Virus record (IMG/VR): IMGVR_UViG_3300017605_000956
Coordinates: 1-64,000 of that record
DNA: 64,000 nt
Source: a virus
Strand: one strand, 5' to 3'
The position numbers and the translations under genes are program-made. Of this stretch, positions 38,437 through 47,474 are shown in pieces. Position 1 is the stretch's first letter. The number at the start of each line of letters is the position of its first letter. The notes beneath the pieces are model-generated. The model was not told the DNA's origin, made no database searches, and worked only from the letters and a program-made list of their open reading frames with translations.

Positions 38437-39421
38437 GTTCGCGGACTTTCTATCGAAGGCGCATTCGGTCTTCGACAAGGCCGACTGGGTCGATCCCGAC
38501 CTGAAGATCCCGCCGCTGTCGGAGAGCCACGTCTTCCTGCTCGGGGAGGACGCGGACTTCAACGAGGCGCTGAAGGAGATCGACCGGGACCTGCTGGACG
38601 AGATGAAGGATGGCGTGCCGCTCCCCTTCAACGACGTCGCGGTCTGCTCGCTCGTTCGCAAGCCGATGGACCCGCAGCGCGAGATGGAGCTGCACAACAC
38701 AGTGAAGGAGATGTGGCCCACGAAGGTCGAGGTGTCGGGCGATCTGATCGTCGCCTCCGGCGGAAAGCCGGTATGGGTGATGGACCGGCTGATCCAGGTC
38801 GACGTGAGCCACCCCGCGGTGCAGGAGATCGTCCGCGCGCCCGGCTCTGGCCCGATCGACAGGGTCAAGCAGTGGTTCGTCATGATCCGGTACCACGGGG
38901 TCGAGGGCATGAAGAATATGCCGATGGCGTGGGCCTTCGGCTACGCCGGTGTCGGCCAGCGAGGGGACCTGAGCGTCGTCGCGCTCTCCATCGCCTCGCC
39001 CCTCTGCAACGAAATGTGCGAGAGCATGAGGTACATCGCGGCGATCTCGCACCCGGCGAACTACGTCGTCCGCGTGACGCCGGAGCTGACGCCAAGGGAG
39101 AGACGCCGCGTGACCGAAGGCAAGCAGGTTCCCCGAGAGAAGACCCCGCACTTCATCGTGTGCGACCACGAGGTGATCGTCGGACTGCGGCGGGACCCCG
39201 TCACGAAGCACGCGAGCCCGGTACCCCACGAGAGGCGCGGCCACTGGGCTCGCCTGGCGGAGCGGTGCCGGCACGCCCGCCTGCTCGGGAAGGACAAGGT
39301 GTGGAAGCGGCCCACGTTCGTTGGTGAGCGAACTTTCCGTGACGAAAAGAACCTTTACGAGGTACTCTTGGATTTCGGGAAACGAGATAATGTGAATTCC
39401 GGTATGGGGACGCCCCAATGA
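38429..39421 (+). CDS. Large phage hypothetical protein with HxRRGHW motif
   Basis: 330 residues. N-terminal alpha/beta part with WVDPDLKIPPLSESHVFLL; a C-terminal segment PHERRGHWARLAE, then VWKRPTFVGERTF, resembling a widespread uncharacterised motif (HxRRGHxR then R-x-x-W/F-V). Family known only as hypothetical. GTG start; ATGA overlap with the glycosyltransferase. Confidence 0.7.
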   Translation: MLRFADFLSKAHSVFDKADWVDPDLKIPPLSESHVFLLGEDADFNEALKEIDRDLLDEMKDGVPLPFNDVAVCSLVRKPMDPQREMELHNTVKEMWPTKVEVSGDLIVASGGKPVWVMDRLIQVDVSHPAVQEIVRAPGSGPIDRVKQWFVMIRYHGVEGMKNMPMAWAFGYAGVGQRGDLSVVALSIASPLCNEMCESMRYIAAISHPANYVVRVTPELTPRERRRVTEGKQVPREKTPHFIVCDHEVIVGLRRDPVTKHASPVPHERRGHWARLAERCRHARLLGKDKVWKRPTFVGERTFRDEKNLYEVLLDFGKRDNVNSGMGTPQ

Positions 39422-40017
39422 CGCTACCGGTATCGGTTGTGATCCCCCACCTGAAGACTCGCGAGGAGTTCTTCCACACGGTCTGCCTGCCCTCGGTTGA
39501 GGCGGCCAGGCCCGCGCAGATCATCGTGGTGGATCGCGAGGGTGGGGCTGCGGAGAAGCGCAACGAAGGGGCCGCCAAGGCTCGCTTCCCGTACCTGATC
39601 TTCCTCGACGACGACGCGGAGCTCGAGCTGGGCGCTCTCGATGTCGCGCTCCACTGGCTCGGCGTGGACCCGGGCGCAGCGTTCGCCTACGGCGACACGC
39701 GCTTCGTATCGCACGTGCATCCCGTGGGGGAGTTCACCAAGGTCGCCGTCGGGTGGAACGCGGAGACGCTCCGCCGATCGAACTTCATCGACGTGACGGC
39801 GCTGATCCGGACTGAGAAGTTCCCTGGCTTCGATGTGAGAGTGAGGCGGTTCCAGGACTGGGATCTCTGGCTCACCATGGCGGCGCGCGGCGATCGCGGG
39901 GTGTACTGCCGGCGCGCGCTCCACCGCACCCACCGGCTGTCGAACGAGAGGATTTCGGAGAGGGAAGACTACGACATGAATTCGGAGTTCGTGAAACGTA
40001 AGCACGGTATTTCGTAG
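39418..40017 (+). CDS. GT2-like glycosyltransferase
   Basis: 199 residues, short for GT2. PVSVVIPHLKTRE (strand 1), KRNEGA, and IFLDDDAELE carry the nucleotide-sugar and D-D-D metal motif; VRRFQDWDLWLTMA is the catalytic-base region (E/QDWD). Isolated among DNA-metabolism genes. The acceptor is unknown; DNA-base glycosylation is possible but not supported by sequence. Confidence 0.75.
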   Translation: MTLPVSVVIPHLKTREEFFHTVCLPSVEAARPAQIIVVDREGGAAEKRNEGAAKARFPYLIFLDDDAELELGALDVALHWLGVDPGAAFAYGDTRFVSHVHPVGEFTKVAVGWNAETLRRSNFIDVTALIRTEKFPGFDVRVRRFQDWDLWLTMAARGDRGVYCRRALHRTHRLSNERISEREDYDMNSEFVKRKHGIS

Positions 40018-40039
40018 GCCACTTTTTCTGGAGGACGGC

Positions 40040-41683
40040 ATGACCGAGGTCAAGGACGCAACCCCGCGAGAAGTGCTCGCGGAGGTCAACTTCGAGGAGA
40101 TCGAGCTCTCGAAGCTGATCGAGTCGCGGAGGAATCCGCGAAAGGCATTCGACGCGACGGCCATGAGGGGGCTGGTCGAGTCGATCAAGAGGTACGGGGT
40201 GCTCACGCCGCTGATCGTGAGGGCGGTGGGAAACGACGGGAAATTCGAGATCCTGGCTGGCGCCAGGCGCAGCAGGGCATCGAGAGAGGCGGGCCTCGAA
40301 AAGGTTCCGTGTCGCGTCATCGAGGCTGAGAACGATCTCGCCTTGGACGTGATCGTCGTCGAGAACCTCCAGCGGCAGAACGTCCACCCCCTCGAGGAGG
40401 CGGACAGCTTCGCTGAGATCCTCGAGCTCTCCGGTGGCGATCTCCATGGCCTGTGCAACAAGGTCGGCAAGGACAGGCCCTACGTCATGAAGCGACTGGC
40501 CCTCAACAAGCTGGTCGATTCGGGCAAGAAGATGTTCCTCCAGGGCAAGATGTCGGAGGGACACGCGATGCTGATCTCGCGGCTCACGCCCGAGGACCAG
40601 AAGGACGCGATGGAGTACCTCGAGAACGACGAGCCTTCGGTCACGATCATGCGGGAGTGGATTGAGTCGACGCTGATGCTCGACCTCGCGAAGGCGGGCT
40701 TCTCGAAGACGGATCCGGCGCTGGACAAGAAGGCCGGTCCCTGCACGACGTGCCCCAAGCGGACTGGCTGCTCGAAGGACCTCTTCGACGACATCAAGAG
40801 CGGGGACCGCTGCACCGATGTCGAGTGCTTCCAGGGCAAGATGCGGGCGCACATCACCCAGCTCGAGAACGCCCTCCGCGGGAAGGGCTACAAGGTGTAC
40901 GGCGTCTACGAGAGCTATCAGTCGAAGCCCGGGAAGGGCACGCTGGCATCGGGCCAGTGGGTCGAGATCAAGAAGAAGGACTTCTGCGACAACGCGGCGA
41001 AGATGATCATCCTCGACCAACCCCGTGCCGGCCACTACGTCGACGGATGCGCCAACCTGGAGAACTGCAAGATCCACGGGCGGACCGGGATGCACGGCTC
41101 GAACTCCACCATGCAGGAGCAGACGCGAAAGCAGGTCCTCGCCAACAAGATCGAGGCCGAGGTTCGCCTTCGGACCTTCAAGCTGATCTACGAGAAGCAG
41201 GAGAAGCTGACCGTCTCCGACAAGAGGCTGCTGGCCGAACACTGCTTCAGTCGCCTCTGGTTCGGAGCCAAGGTGCGGCTCTGCCGGGCGCTGGGCATCG
41301 AGCCCAAGGTGTCGAAGATCGGCGGCAAGGACTACGAGACGCCCTTCTCGAGAGTGGTGACCGAGGCGGTGAAGGAAGAGACGCTCGACAAGCTGCTCAT
41401 CTCTCTGGCGTGTGGCGGCGATCTCGACCCGAACTACCGGCACGCCGAGAACATCGACTTCTACGCCAACAAGCTCAAGCTGGACGTGAAGGCCATCGAG
41501 ACGGAGGTCAAAGCGTCCTTCGAGAAGAAGTCGAAGAAGATGCCCAAGGAGAAGCCCATCGAGGCTGAGGGCAAGAAGCCGAAGAAGGCCAAGGCGAAAT
41601 CTGTGGCGAAGGCCCAGACGAAGCCCATGGAGGTCGATCCCCTGGAGCACAGCGAGGGCATGGGGGATGACCTTCCGGAGTAG
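40040..41683 (+). CDS. ParB-like nuclease-domain protein
   Basis: 547 residues. RNPRKAFD, GARRSRASREAG (74-85) and VVENLQRQNVHPLEEA (106-121) are ParB boxes I-III; then a helical DNA-binding part (LCNKVGKDRPYVMKRLAL). A cysteine cluster C-T-T-C-P-K-R-T-G-C...R-C-T-D-V-E-C-F follows, as in other phage and plasmid ParB-like proteins, and a Lys-rich tail. Could bind the TGCACSTGCA repeats at 20-21 kb. No ParA seen. Confidence 0.85.
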   Translation: MTEVKDATPREVLAEVNFEEIELSKLIESRRNPRKAFDATAMRGLVESIKRYGVLTPLIVRAVGNDGKFEILAGARRSRASREAGLEKVPCRVIEAENDLALDVIVVENLQRQNVHPLEEADSFAEILELSGGDLHGLCNKVGKDRPYVMKRLALNKLVDSGKKMFLQGKMSEGHAMLISRLTPEDQKDAMEYLENDEPSVTIMREWIESTLMLDLAKAGFSKTDPALDKKAGPCTTCPKRTGCSKDLFDDIKSGDRCTDVECFQGKMRAHITQLENALRGKGYKVYGVYESYQSKPGKGTLASGQWVEIKKKDFCDNAAKMIILDQPRAGHYVDGCANLENCKIHGRTGMHGSNSTMQEQTRKQVLANKIEAEVRLRTFKLIYEKQEKLTVSDKRLLAEHCFSRLWFGAKVRLCRALGIEPKVSKIGGKDYETPFSRVVTEAVKEETLDKLLISLACGGDLDPNYRHAENIDFYANKLKLDVKAIETEVKASFEKKSKKMPKEKPIEAEGKKPKKAKAKSVAKAQTKPMEVDPLEHSEGMGDDLPE

Positions 41684-41782
41684 CGTACGGCGCCTGGCTT
41701 TGGACTGAGGGGAACGTAGCCCGGCCGGTGTGCCACGGAAGACGTGTCGCGCCGGCCGGCCAAAATTCGAGTCGAGGACGAG

Positions 41783-42307
41783 ATGAACGAGGACGAAAGG
41801 CACGAGGTGTTCAAGTGGCTCCTGAAGAAGAGCTTTTTCTACCAGGGGCTAGTTTGGTGTTACCTACGCGGAAATGATGTCCCAGCGATTCTCGGAAAGA
41901 TGCAGGTCTGGGAAAAGAACCCCGGCCGGAAGTTCTTCGACGAAGACGGCGGCGACATCATGGTGGGGGACCTGATCATCGAGGTGAAGAGCATCGGGCT
42001 TGAGTTCACCTGCGTAGACGACTACCCCTACGGAGACGTGGTCGTCGACAACATCGGGCAGCACGACGAGAAGGTTCGCAAGGGCTACTGCCCGAACATC
42101 TACGTCTTCGTGTCTCAGGTTACCGGCGCGATGATCTGGACCTCGGTGAAGGAGTGGAAGCACGAGTGGCAGAAGAAGGTAATTCCGCACAGGTGGACAA
42201 AGGAGATGAGGCACGTTTACACCTGTTGGAAAAGCCACTGCAATCCGATCAGGGCGCTGGTGAGTGACCTGAAAGACATCTTGGGAGATCAGGCGGTAGC
42301 AGGATGA
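41783..42307 (+). CDS. Predicted PD-(D/E)XK nuclease
   Basis: 174 residues (187 from GTG 41744). GGDIMVGDLIIEVKS gives D-x-n-E-V-K, the metal site of PD-(D/E)XK enzymes, followed by VVVDNIGQHDEKV and NIYVFVSQ strands. Family name uncertain; perhaps a structure-specific or nicking enzyme. Confidence 0.6.
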   Translation: MNEDERHEVFKWLLKKSFFYQGLVWCYLRGNDVPAILGKMQVWEKNPGRKFFDEDGGDIMVGDLIIEVKSIGLEFTCVDDYPYGDVVVDNIGQHDEKVRKGYCPNIYVFVSQVTGAMIWTSVKEWKHEWQKKVIPHRWTKEMRHVYTCWKSHCNPIRALVSDLKDILGDQAVAG

Positions 42308-42612
42308 ATGCGGCGTGGCTGGATGGCGAGTTCTCTCGCGGAGGGCCGGAATGGAAGCTGGTGATCCGGTGGACCCATTTCGTCGCGAGGAAGAAGCAGG
42401 GAATCACTTCCAGCGAGAGGCACACGTGGAACAAGGGCGTGGTCAACGTCTCGGTCAAGTTCATGGCGCAGGCAATCAAGAAGGGTGAGATCGTGCTCCT
42501 GCCCGAAGCGTTCGGGCGGGGCATGAGCACTTGGGAGCTGCTGAGGGCGTGGTGGCCGGAGTTCATGCAAACAGAAAAGGAGCTGATCGCAGAGCTGGTG
42601 TTGACGCGGTAG
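42304..42612 (+). CDS. AExxLT-tailed protein
   Basis: 102 residues. Unlike the helical members it begins strand-rich (WKLVIRWTHFVARKKQG, GVVNVSVKF), then helix and T-E-K-E-L-I-A-E-L-V-L-T-R, the same ending as the 31637 protein. ATGA overlap. Confidence 0.75.
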   Translation: MNAAWLDGEFSRGGPEWKLVIRWTHFVARKKQGITSSERHTWNKGVVNVSVKFMAQAIKKGEIVLLPEAFGRGMSTWELLRAWWPEFMQTEKELIAELVLTR

Positions 42613-42641
42613 AGGCAGGGTTAGAGAGAGGATTCGGCATC

Positions 42642-43808
42642 ATGTGGATTGACGACTGGAAGGCGGAGCTCGAGCAACATCTCGACACGCCGGACGAATT
42701 CATTGAGGCAGTCGGGTATTTCGCCGTGGGTGCGGCGCTTGCGAATAAGGTCTACGTCAGAAGTCCGAAGTACGTCGGGACCAATATGTACGTGATCCTG
42801 ACGTCGCCGCCTGGGTGGATGCACAAGTCGTCCACGGTGGGCGTCGGGGTCGAGCTGCTGCGGCAGGTCATCCCGTCGGACGAGGTGTTGCCGTCGAATC
42901 CGTCGATCGAGGCGCTGGGCCGGAAGATCCCGGGCCTGTGCCATGGCGACGTGGGTCACGGCGTCCTGCTGTACGACGAGTTCCGGTCGTTTCTGACGCA
43001 CGTCCGGAAGGAGTACGCCTCGAGCTTGGCGTCGCTGGTGACGGAGAAGCTCGAGCGGGGGCTTCCGGTGACGTTCTCGAAGACGAAGGATTCGGGGACG
43101 GAGGAGTTCACGATCCCCGGGAAGTTCGTGTTCTCGTTCGTGGCGTCTACGACGACGCCGTGGCTGCTGGAGAACATGAAGGGCAGCGACATCGCGGGAG
43201 GCATGATGGCGCGCTTCCTGCTGGTCGAGGCGAGGAAGCAGACGCGGCTCTACGAGCTCCCGCCGCCGATCGACGACCAGGCGATCCAGAGGCTCGCGCA
43301 GGATCTGCTGAGGATCCGGGCGCACTACACGGGAGTCGAGTTCACGTTCCGGAGCGACTCGTCGAGGATGTACGCGGCGCTGTATCGGGACCTGAAGAAG
43401 GACGCCGAAGGACATGGGCACCCGGAGTACTCGTCGCTCGTGTCCCGTGGCCCCCTCTACCTGAAGAAGCTCTCGCTGCTGCGCGCGGCGCTGGCGGAGC
43501 GCGGATCCACGGTGATCCACCCGGAGGACGTGGACGCGGCCGCGGAGATGGTCTGGAAGAGCGTGAAGTCCTGCCAGGCCCTCGTCGACGAGGCATCGGC
43601 TCACGATGGGGTGTGGGGGAAGACGGTGATGCGGGTCAAGAAGATCGTCTCGGGAGCCAACCGCATCTCCAAGAGCGATTTACTGAAGTTCGTCCACGTG
43701 CGGCCTCGGGAGCTCGATGAGGTCCTCGAGAGCCTCGTCGCCCAGGAGTCGGTCTGCATGGAGAAAGACGGGAATCGCCCCGTGGTCGTCTGGGTGGGCG
43801 AAGACTAG
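42642..43808 (+). CDS. DUF3987-like helicase/primase-associated protein
   Basis: 388 residues. FAVGAALANKVYV, then NMYVILTSPPGWMHKSSTVG in the place of a P-loop (G-W-M-H-K-S rather than G-x-x-G-K-S), LLYDEF (Walker B-like) and VFSFVASTTTPWLL. The pattern follows DUF3987 proteins of phages; the degenerate P-loop questions ATP hydrolysis. C-terminal winged-helix-like end. Confidence 0.65.
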   Translation: MWIDDWKAELEQHLDTPDEFIEAVGYFAVGAALANKVYVRSPKYVGTNMYVILTSPPGWMHKSSTVGVGVELLRQVIPSDEVLPSNPSIEALGRKIPGLCHGDVGHGVLLYDEFRSFLTHVRKEYASSLASLVTEKLERGLPVTFSKTKDSGTEEFTIPGKFVFSFVASTTTPWLLENMKGSDIAGGMMARFLLVEARKQTRLYELPPPIDDQAIQRLAQDLLRIRAHYTGVEFTFRSDSSRMYAALYRDLKKDAEGHGHPEYSSLVSRGPLYLKKLSLLRAALAERGSTVIHPEDVDAAAEMVWKSVKSCQALVDEASAHDGVWGKTVMRVKKIVSGANRISKSDLLKFVHVRPRELDEVLESLVAQESVCMEKDGNRPVVVWVGED

Positions 43809-43835
43809 CGTTTATACGTCGATTTGGCGCGTCGT

Positions 43836-43872
43836 TGGGGGTGGGATGGGTCTGTGACCCATCCCACCCCCA
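43836..43872. repeat. 17-bp perfect hairpin, loop TGT
   Basis: TGGGGGTGGGATGGGTC (43836-43852) and its exact complement (43856-43872): longest perfect dyad found here. It lies in the 115-base gap before the NYN gene. Confidence 0.85.
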
Positions 43873-43923
43873 GCACGTCGATTGGGGGCCATGTGTGGCC
43901 CAACTGGAATGGAGGGTACTGGT

Positions 43924-44439
43924 ATGGGACTCGGTGCTATTTTCGTGGATGGCGGCAACGTCTCGTTCGCGCTGAAGAAGCGATCTCGGGACCAGGGCAC
44001 GCCGCGGCAGAAGCTCGAGTACGGCGAGCTGGTCAAGGCGCTCGAGGGGAAGCTGGGCGTCAGCCTGGCGTTCAAGGCATACTACACGGCGCATCACGAT
44101 CCGGCCCTCTTGGTGCATCGGGCCGGGTTCTACACGCATCTCCGGCTGAACGGCTGGTCGATCTTCGACACGCCCTCGAAGCTCTGTCCCGACGGCATCT
44201 GGAGGGACAAGGGCGTCGACATGGCGATCGGCCTGGACGCCTACGCGCTGGCCCTCAAGACGCAGATCGACACGCTGGTCCTCCTGTCCCATGACGAGGA
44301 CTTCGTCGAGCTGTTCAAGCGGCTGCCAGACGGCATGAGGGGCGTCTCCGTGGGCTTCAAGGATCGCACCGCGATGGCGATCCAGAAGGTCGCGACGGAG
44401 GTGATCTGGCTCGAGGAGCTGGCCGGGGTGATCCGGTGA
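43924..44439 (+). CDS. NYN-domain ribonuclease-like protein
   Basis: 171 residues. AIFVDGGNVSFAL (D9, N12), KGVDMAIGLDAYALAL and DTLVLLSHDEDFVELFKRL give the acidic residues of the PIN-like NYN fold (LabA group). Expected to cut RNA. Start set by GGAATGGAGG, 8 bases upstream. GTGA overlap next. Confidence 0.85.
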   Translation: MGLGAIFVDGGNVSFALKKRSRDQGTPRQKLEYGELVKALEGKLGVSLAFKAYYTAHHDPALLVHRAGFYTHLRLNGWSIFDTPSKLCPDGIWRDKGVDMAIGLDAYALALKTQIDTLVLLSHDEDFVELFKRLPDGMRGVSVGFKDRTAMAIQKVATEVIWLEELAGVIR

Positions 44440-44885
44440 ACAAAGGCGGTACCTGGCCTGAGACAAAGTACTGGCGCGAGGCGATGGAGGCTGCTCAGAA
44501 GAGGCTCGGCAAGGTCAACCTCTTCAACGGGACCAATGGGACCGGGAGCGGCTACTACGTGGCTCACGACTCACGGGCGATGTGCTGCTCGCAGTTCGTC
44601 CCGTCGGCCAGGAACTCTCAGGGGCCACGCAAGGTGAAGGAACACCTGAGGACCGCGGTCCATTTCAGGACGTGGTGCGTCGGGAATCGGGAGAAGGCCC
44701 TGGAGCTGTTCCCGGAAGTGAAGCCGCTGTTCGCGGAGTACGAGCTGACGAAGGACGCGATCCGTCCTGGCGTCTCGTCGACTACGTCGATCGAGATGGT
44801 CGGATCGAAGCTCACAATCGTCAGGACGACGGTCGATGCGTCGAAGGCGAAGTTCACGATCAGGGATGGAGGGAGGAAACCTTGA
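44436..44885 (+). CDS. Hypothetical protein with internal FAExxLT
   Basis: 149 residues. Cys-containing N-terminal half (AMCCSQF), then P-E-V-K-P-L-F-A-E-Y-E-L-T-K, and a beta-rich end (SIEMVGSKLTIVRTTV). Shares the motif but not at the end. Confidence 0.65.
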   Translation: MNKGGTWPETKYWREAMEAAQKRLGKVNLFNGTNGTGSGYYVAHDSRAMCCSQFVPSARNSQGPRKVKEHLRTAVHFRTWCVGNREKALELFPEVKPLFAEYELTKDAIRPGVSSTTSIEMVGSKLTIVRTTVDASKAKFTIRDGGRKP

Positions 44886-45277
44886 GTCGCAAGCGGAAGG
44901 AGGTGGTTGATCCGGATCTGGTGGAGGTGGCCCCAGGCCTTCAGCTCTGGGAGCTGGATCTCTACCGGAAGCTGATCATGTTCGGAGAATGGCACAACCT
45001 GGACTTTCTTTTTCCCCGCGCAGGTCCACTTGTGCCGACGCCGTTGTTCAACGTGCTCGTGAAAGCGGGGAGGAAGAAGGAGCCGATGTCGATCGACGAC
45101 GTGGAACTCTCGGAGGAGACGAAGGCGCTCCTCGAGCAGCGGGCAAAGGCCGGCTGCGTCTGCTGCCAGTACATCCTCGATGACTGGAAGGCGAACAACA
45201 AGCTGACCGACTACGGGAACTTCCCCGGAGAGGCGAAGCTGAACCACATCCAGGCTGAGAAGGATTGCCAGGTATGA
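44882..45277 (+). CDS. C-x2-C protein, CxxxILxD family A
   Basis: 131 residues. Ends L-S-E-E-T-K-A-L-L-E-Q...C-V-C-C-Q-Y-I-L-D-D-W...K-L-T-D-Y. Paralogous to the 46242 protein over the last 60 residues. TTG start inferred from the TTGA overlap. Confidence 0.65.
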   Translation: MSRKRKEVVDPDLVEVAPGLQLWELDLYRKLIMFGEWHNLDFLFPRAGPLVPTPLFNVLVKAGRKKEPMSIDDVELSEETKALLEQRAKAGCVCCQYILDDWKANNKLTDYGNFPGEAKLNHIQAEKDCQV

Positions 45278-45546
45278 CGGACGTAGATGCGGTGATCGTC
45301 CCGGAGAGTCGTGCCAACGAGACGTTCAAGGCCCTCGGGTTCTCGGTCTTCATGGTGAAGGGCACCGTGGGGATCGCGATGGTCGAGGTGGTCCAGCGGG
45401 CCGAGCGTCTCAACAAGGTCTACACGGCGTGGATGAAGCGAGGAGTCAACACCAACATCTCGAAGGTACTTCGGGAGCTGGCGTCCGTTTCTGACGCGGT
45501 GGAGAAGTATCAGGACGCGCAGAAGAAGGCGAGAGGAGGGGTCTGA
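45274..45546 (+). CDS. Small helical hypothetical protein
   Basis: 90 residues. N-terminal strands (DAVIVPES, VFMVKGTVGIAMV), then helices to the end. ATGA overlap. Not recognised. Confidence 0.65.
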   Translation: MTDVDAVIVPESRANETFKALGFSVFMVKGTVGIAMVEVVQRAERLNKVYTAWMKRGVNTNISKVLRELASVSDAVEKYQDAQKKARGGV

Positions 45547-46034
45547 TGTCGAGGTACCTGATGTTTTTCGATGGCGCCTGTCCAGGCGGGATTCCGCACT
45601 TTGGGTGGATCTTGGAGACGGACGACGGCAAGCCCGTCACCGAGGGGAATGGTCCAGTGTTCCTCCTCGGGACTGAGCAGACGACGAACATCGCGGAGTA
45701 TGGCGGCCTGATCCACGGGCTCGCCGGCGCCATCGCGCATCTGAAGGACGGGGACGCGCTCGCGGTCTTCGGGGACAGCCAGCTCATCGTGCGGCAGGTG
45801 AACGGCTGGTACCGGATCAAGAAGGAGCACCTGCTCCCCTACGTGAGGAAGGCCCACGAGCTGATCAAGGCGCTGCAGGAGAAGAAGGTCACCGTGTCGA
45901 TCGACTGGGTCCCGCGCGAGAGGAATGAGAAGGCGGACAGGCTCTCGAAAAGGTCGACCTTGACCTATCCGACAGATGCGGAGCGTGCGCCGAAGGACCA
46001 GACGCTGAACGACGAATGCAAGAGCGATGAATAG
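45546..46034 (+). CDS. Ribonuclease HI
   Basis: 162 residues, standard size. D9 (FFDGACPGG), E51 (NIAEYGG), D77 (FGDSQLIV) and D131 (RNEKAD) form the DEDD site. Removes RNA from RNA-DNA hybrids, e.g. replication primers. TGATG junction with the upstream gene; 8-base overlap downstream. Confidence 0.9.
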   Translation: MSRYLMFFDGACPGGIPHFGWILETDDGKPVTEGNGPVFLLGTEQTTNIAEYGGLIHGLAGAIAHLKDGDALAVFGDSQLIVRQVNGWYRIKKEHLLPYVRKAHELIKALQEKKVTVSIDWVPRERNEKADRLSKRSTLTYPTDAERAPKDQTLNDECKSDE

Positions 46035-46245
46035 CATCGAGGAGAAGCTCGCGGAATTCCGTGAGCAGTACCGTCGTGAGCGAGAGCTGGAGAGGCTCTG
46101 GAACGCGGCCTCGCGGCCGGTCCAGGCCCTGTTCTACTACTTCGAGATGGAGTACTACTTCATCCGCTGGAACTGGCGGTCCATGACCAAGGAAGAGGCC
46201 ACGATTGTGTGGCCCAAAGAGGTCGATAAGCCCCGAAAGAAATGA
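46027..46245 (+). CDS. Small helical hypothetical protein
   Basis: 72 residues. Charged helix (KLAEFREQYRRERELERL), then aromatic YYFEMEYYFIRWNW. ATGA overlap next. No family. Confidence 0.65.
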   Translation: MNSIEEKLAEFREQYRRERELERLWNAASRPVQALFYYFEMEYYFIRWNWRSMTKEEATIVWPKEVDKPRKK

Positions 46246-46634
46246 TCCCGCAGAAGGAACCGCTCGGAAGTGAGAGCGGTCTCTTTCTGCCCGAAGATCA
46301 GAAGCGATCGTCGGGGCTGCCGCCGATGAAGCGTGTCAGGGTAAAGGTCTACTTCAAGAAGATGGAGAAGGTGATGGAAGGCGAAGAGATCGTGCTGTCT
46401 CCCGAGACGCAGGCGTACCTCGAGACGCAGCGGAACAAGTGTATGCTCTGCAAAATGATCCTCGAGGATCACGCCCAGCACGGGAAACTGACCGGGTACC
46501 CGAAGGAGATCGACGGGCGAGGGCAGTTCCCGGTCGAAGCGAAGATCCGGCACGTCCAGATCGAGAAGCTCCACGCGCCGGAGGTTCCGGCTGGGGCGCA
46601 GCCCCAGCCGGAAGGGGGAGCCGATGGGGAATAA
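46242..46634 (+). CDS. C-x2-C protein, CxxxILxD family B
   Basis: 130 residues. L-S-P-E-T-Q-A-Y-L-E-T...C-M-L-C-K-M-I-L-E-D...K-L-T-G-Y matches the 44882 protein. Its 3' end contains the 46585 hairpin, coding PAGAQPQPEGG. Zinc binding would require a partner because only two cysteines are present. Confidence 0.7.
   Translation: MIPQKEPLGSESGLFLPEDQKRSSGLPPMKRVRVKVYFKKMEKVMEGEEIVLSPETQAYLETQRNKCMLCKMILEDHAQHGKLTGYPKEIDGRGQFPVEAKIRHVQIEKLHAPEVPAGAQPQPEGGADGE
46585..46613. repeat. 13-bp perfect hairpin inside a gene, loop GCA
   Basis: TTCCGGCTGGGGC (46585-46597), GCA, GCCCCAGCCGGAA (46601-46613). Located just before the next ATG. Confidence 0.8.
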
Positions 46635-46884
46635 CGGCGTCTACCAGGCCAGCCTGATCATCGAGGGAATCCGTCGCGACGCGATCGACTGGGCCGCGAA
46701 GGAAGGGCTTGGCATGGCGCGAAAGGGCCGGCCCAAAAGCGAGCTTCAGGTCATGGGAGTCGCCGTGACCGACTTCGGGTTCAAGGTGACGGTGGTCGAG
46801 AAGACCGGGGACCGGATGGCGACCTGCACGTTCCTGTCGACGGGCGCGCGGTCGATGTACGAGCTCGACAAGAAAGGAGGGTGA
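46624..46884 (+). CDS. Small hypothetical protein
   Basis: 86 residues, alpha/beta (QVMGVAVTDFGFKVTVVEK). Overlaps upstream gene by 11 bases. Not recognised. Confidence 0.65.
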   Translation: MGNNGVYQASLIIEGIRRDAIDWAAKEGLGMARKGRPKSELQVMGVAVTDFGFKVTVVEKTGDRMATCTFLSTGARSMYELDKKGG

Positions 46885-46885
46885 T

Positions 46886-47029
46886 GTGCCCGAGAAAACG
46901 TGCTGCGGCCGGAAGTTGAAGTCGCTGGGCGGGATCGGCTGGTGGAAGTTCTTCTCGTGCCCAAAGTGCGCGACGATCTGGCGACAGCATCGTGGATCGA
47001 AGGCGTGGAAGAAGGAAGGCGGCTGCTGA
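46886..47029 (+). CDS. 47-residue zinc-ribbon miniprotein
   Basis: GTG directly after AAGGAGGGTGAT. T-C-C-G-R-K-L ... S-C-P-K-C-A-T-I-W-R, then basic end and a terminal Cys. Classic short zinc ribbon. Confidence 0.65.
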   Translation: MPEKTCCGRKLKSLGGIGWWKFFSCPKCATIWRQHRGSKAWKKEGGC

Positions 47030-47064
47030 GGGCCGAAGAGGAAGGCCCGTGTGGCCGGATCAAG

Positions 47065-47256
47065 ATGACGACCTGTATGGCCTGTGGGAAATCGCTGAAG
47101 AAAGGCGTAGACTATCCGCGGGAGACGACGGAGATCCACGGGATCGTCGTCACGCCGGAGACGCCAATCCTCTGCTGGGACCCGGACGCCTGTATCAAGC
47201 GCGCTCGTGAGAGGCGCGACTTGCCAGGGTCCGTGAGAAAGGAGCTGTTCAAATGA
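47065..47256 (+). CDS. Zinc-finger-like miniprotein
   Basis: 63 residues. T-C-M-A-C-G-K ... L-C-W-D-P-D-A-C, four cysteines. Weak Shine-Dalgarno. ATGA overlap with the next gene. Confidence 0.6.
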   Translation: MTTCMACGKSLKKGVDYPRETTEIHGIVVTPETPILCWDPDACIKRARERRDLPGSVRKELFK

Positions 47257-47474
47257 CCAAGTACTTCTTTTTCGGAAACGTGCGTTCCGAAGGAAGCCTC
47301 GACGATCAGGATCGTGTGACGCGGGGCAAGGGTTTCGTGGTCGCCGGCGGCAACGCGAAGGACCACAAAGAGACGGTCGAGATCACTCGCCTGGTGCAGG
47401 AGGGCGTCCAGATGGACGGCATCCACCACGTCGAGGAGATCATCAAGGACGTGGTCAAGAAGGTGAAGGGATGA
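47253..47474 (+). CDS. Small hypothetical protein
   Basis: 73 residues. YFFFGNVRSEGS, KGFVVAGG and a helix HHVEEIIKDVVKKVKG. Overlaps both neighbours by 4 bases. Confidence 0.6.
   Translation: MTKYFFFGNVRSEGSLDDQDRVTRGKGFVVAGGNAKDHKETVEITRLVQEGVQMDGIHHVEEIIKDVVKKVKG

Noticed and set aside
42600-42612. TTGACG in gene ends as hidden promoters
   Set aside because: The TTGAC(G/C) comes from the L-T codons of the AExxLT motif; other copies use CTG ACG or CTC ACG, and no -10 follows at 16-18 bases.
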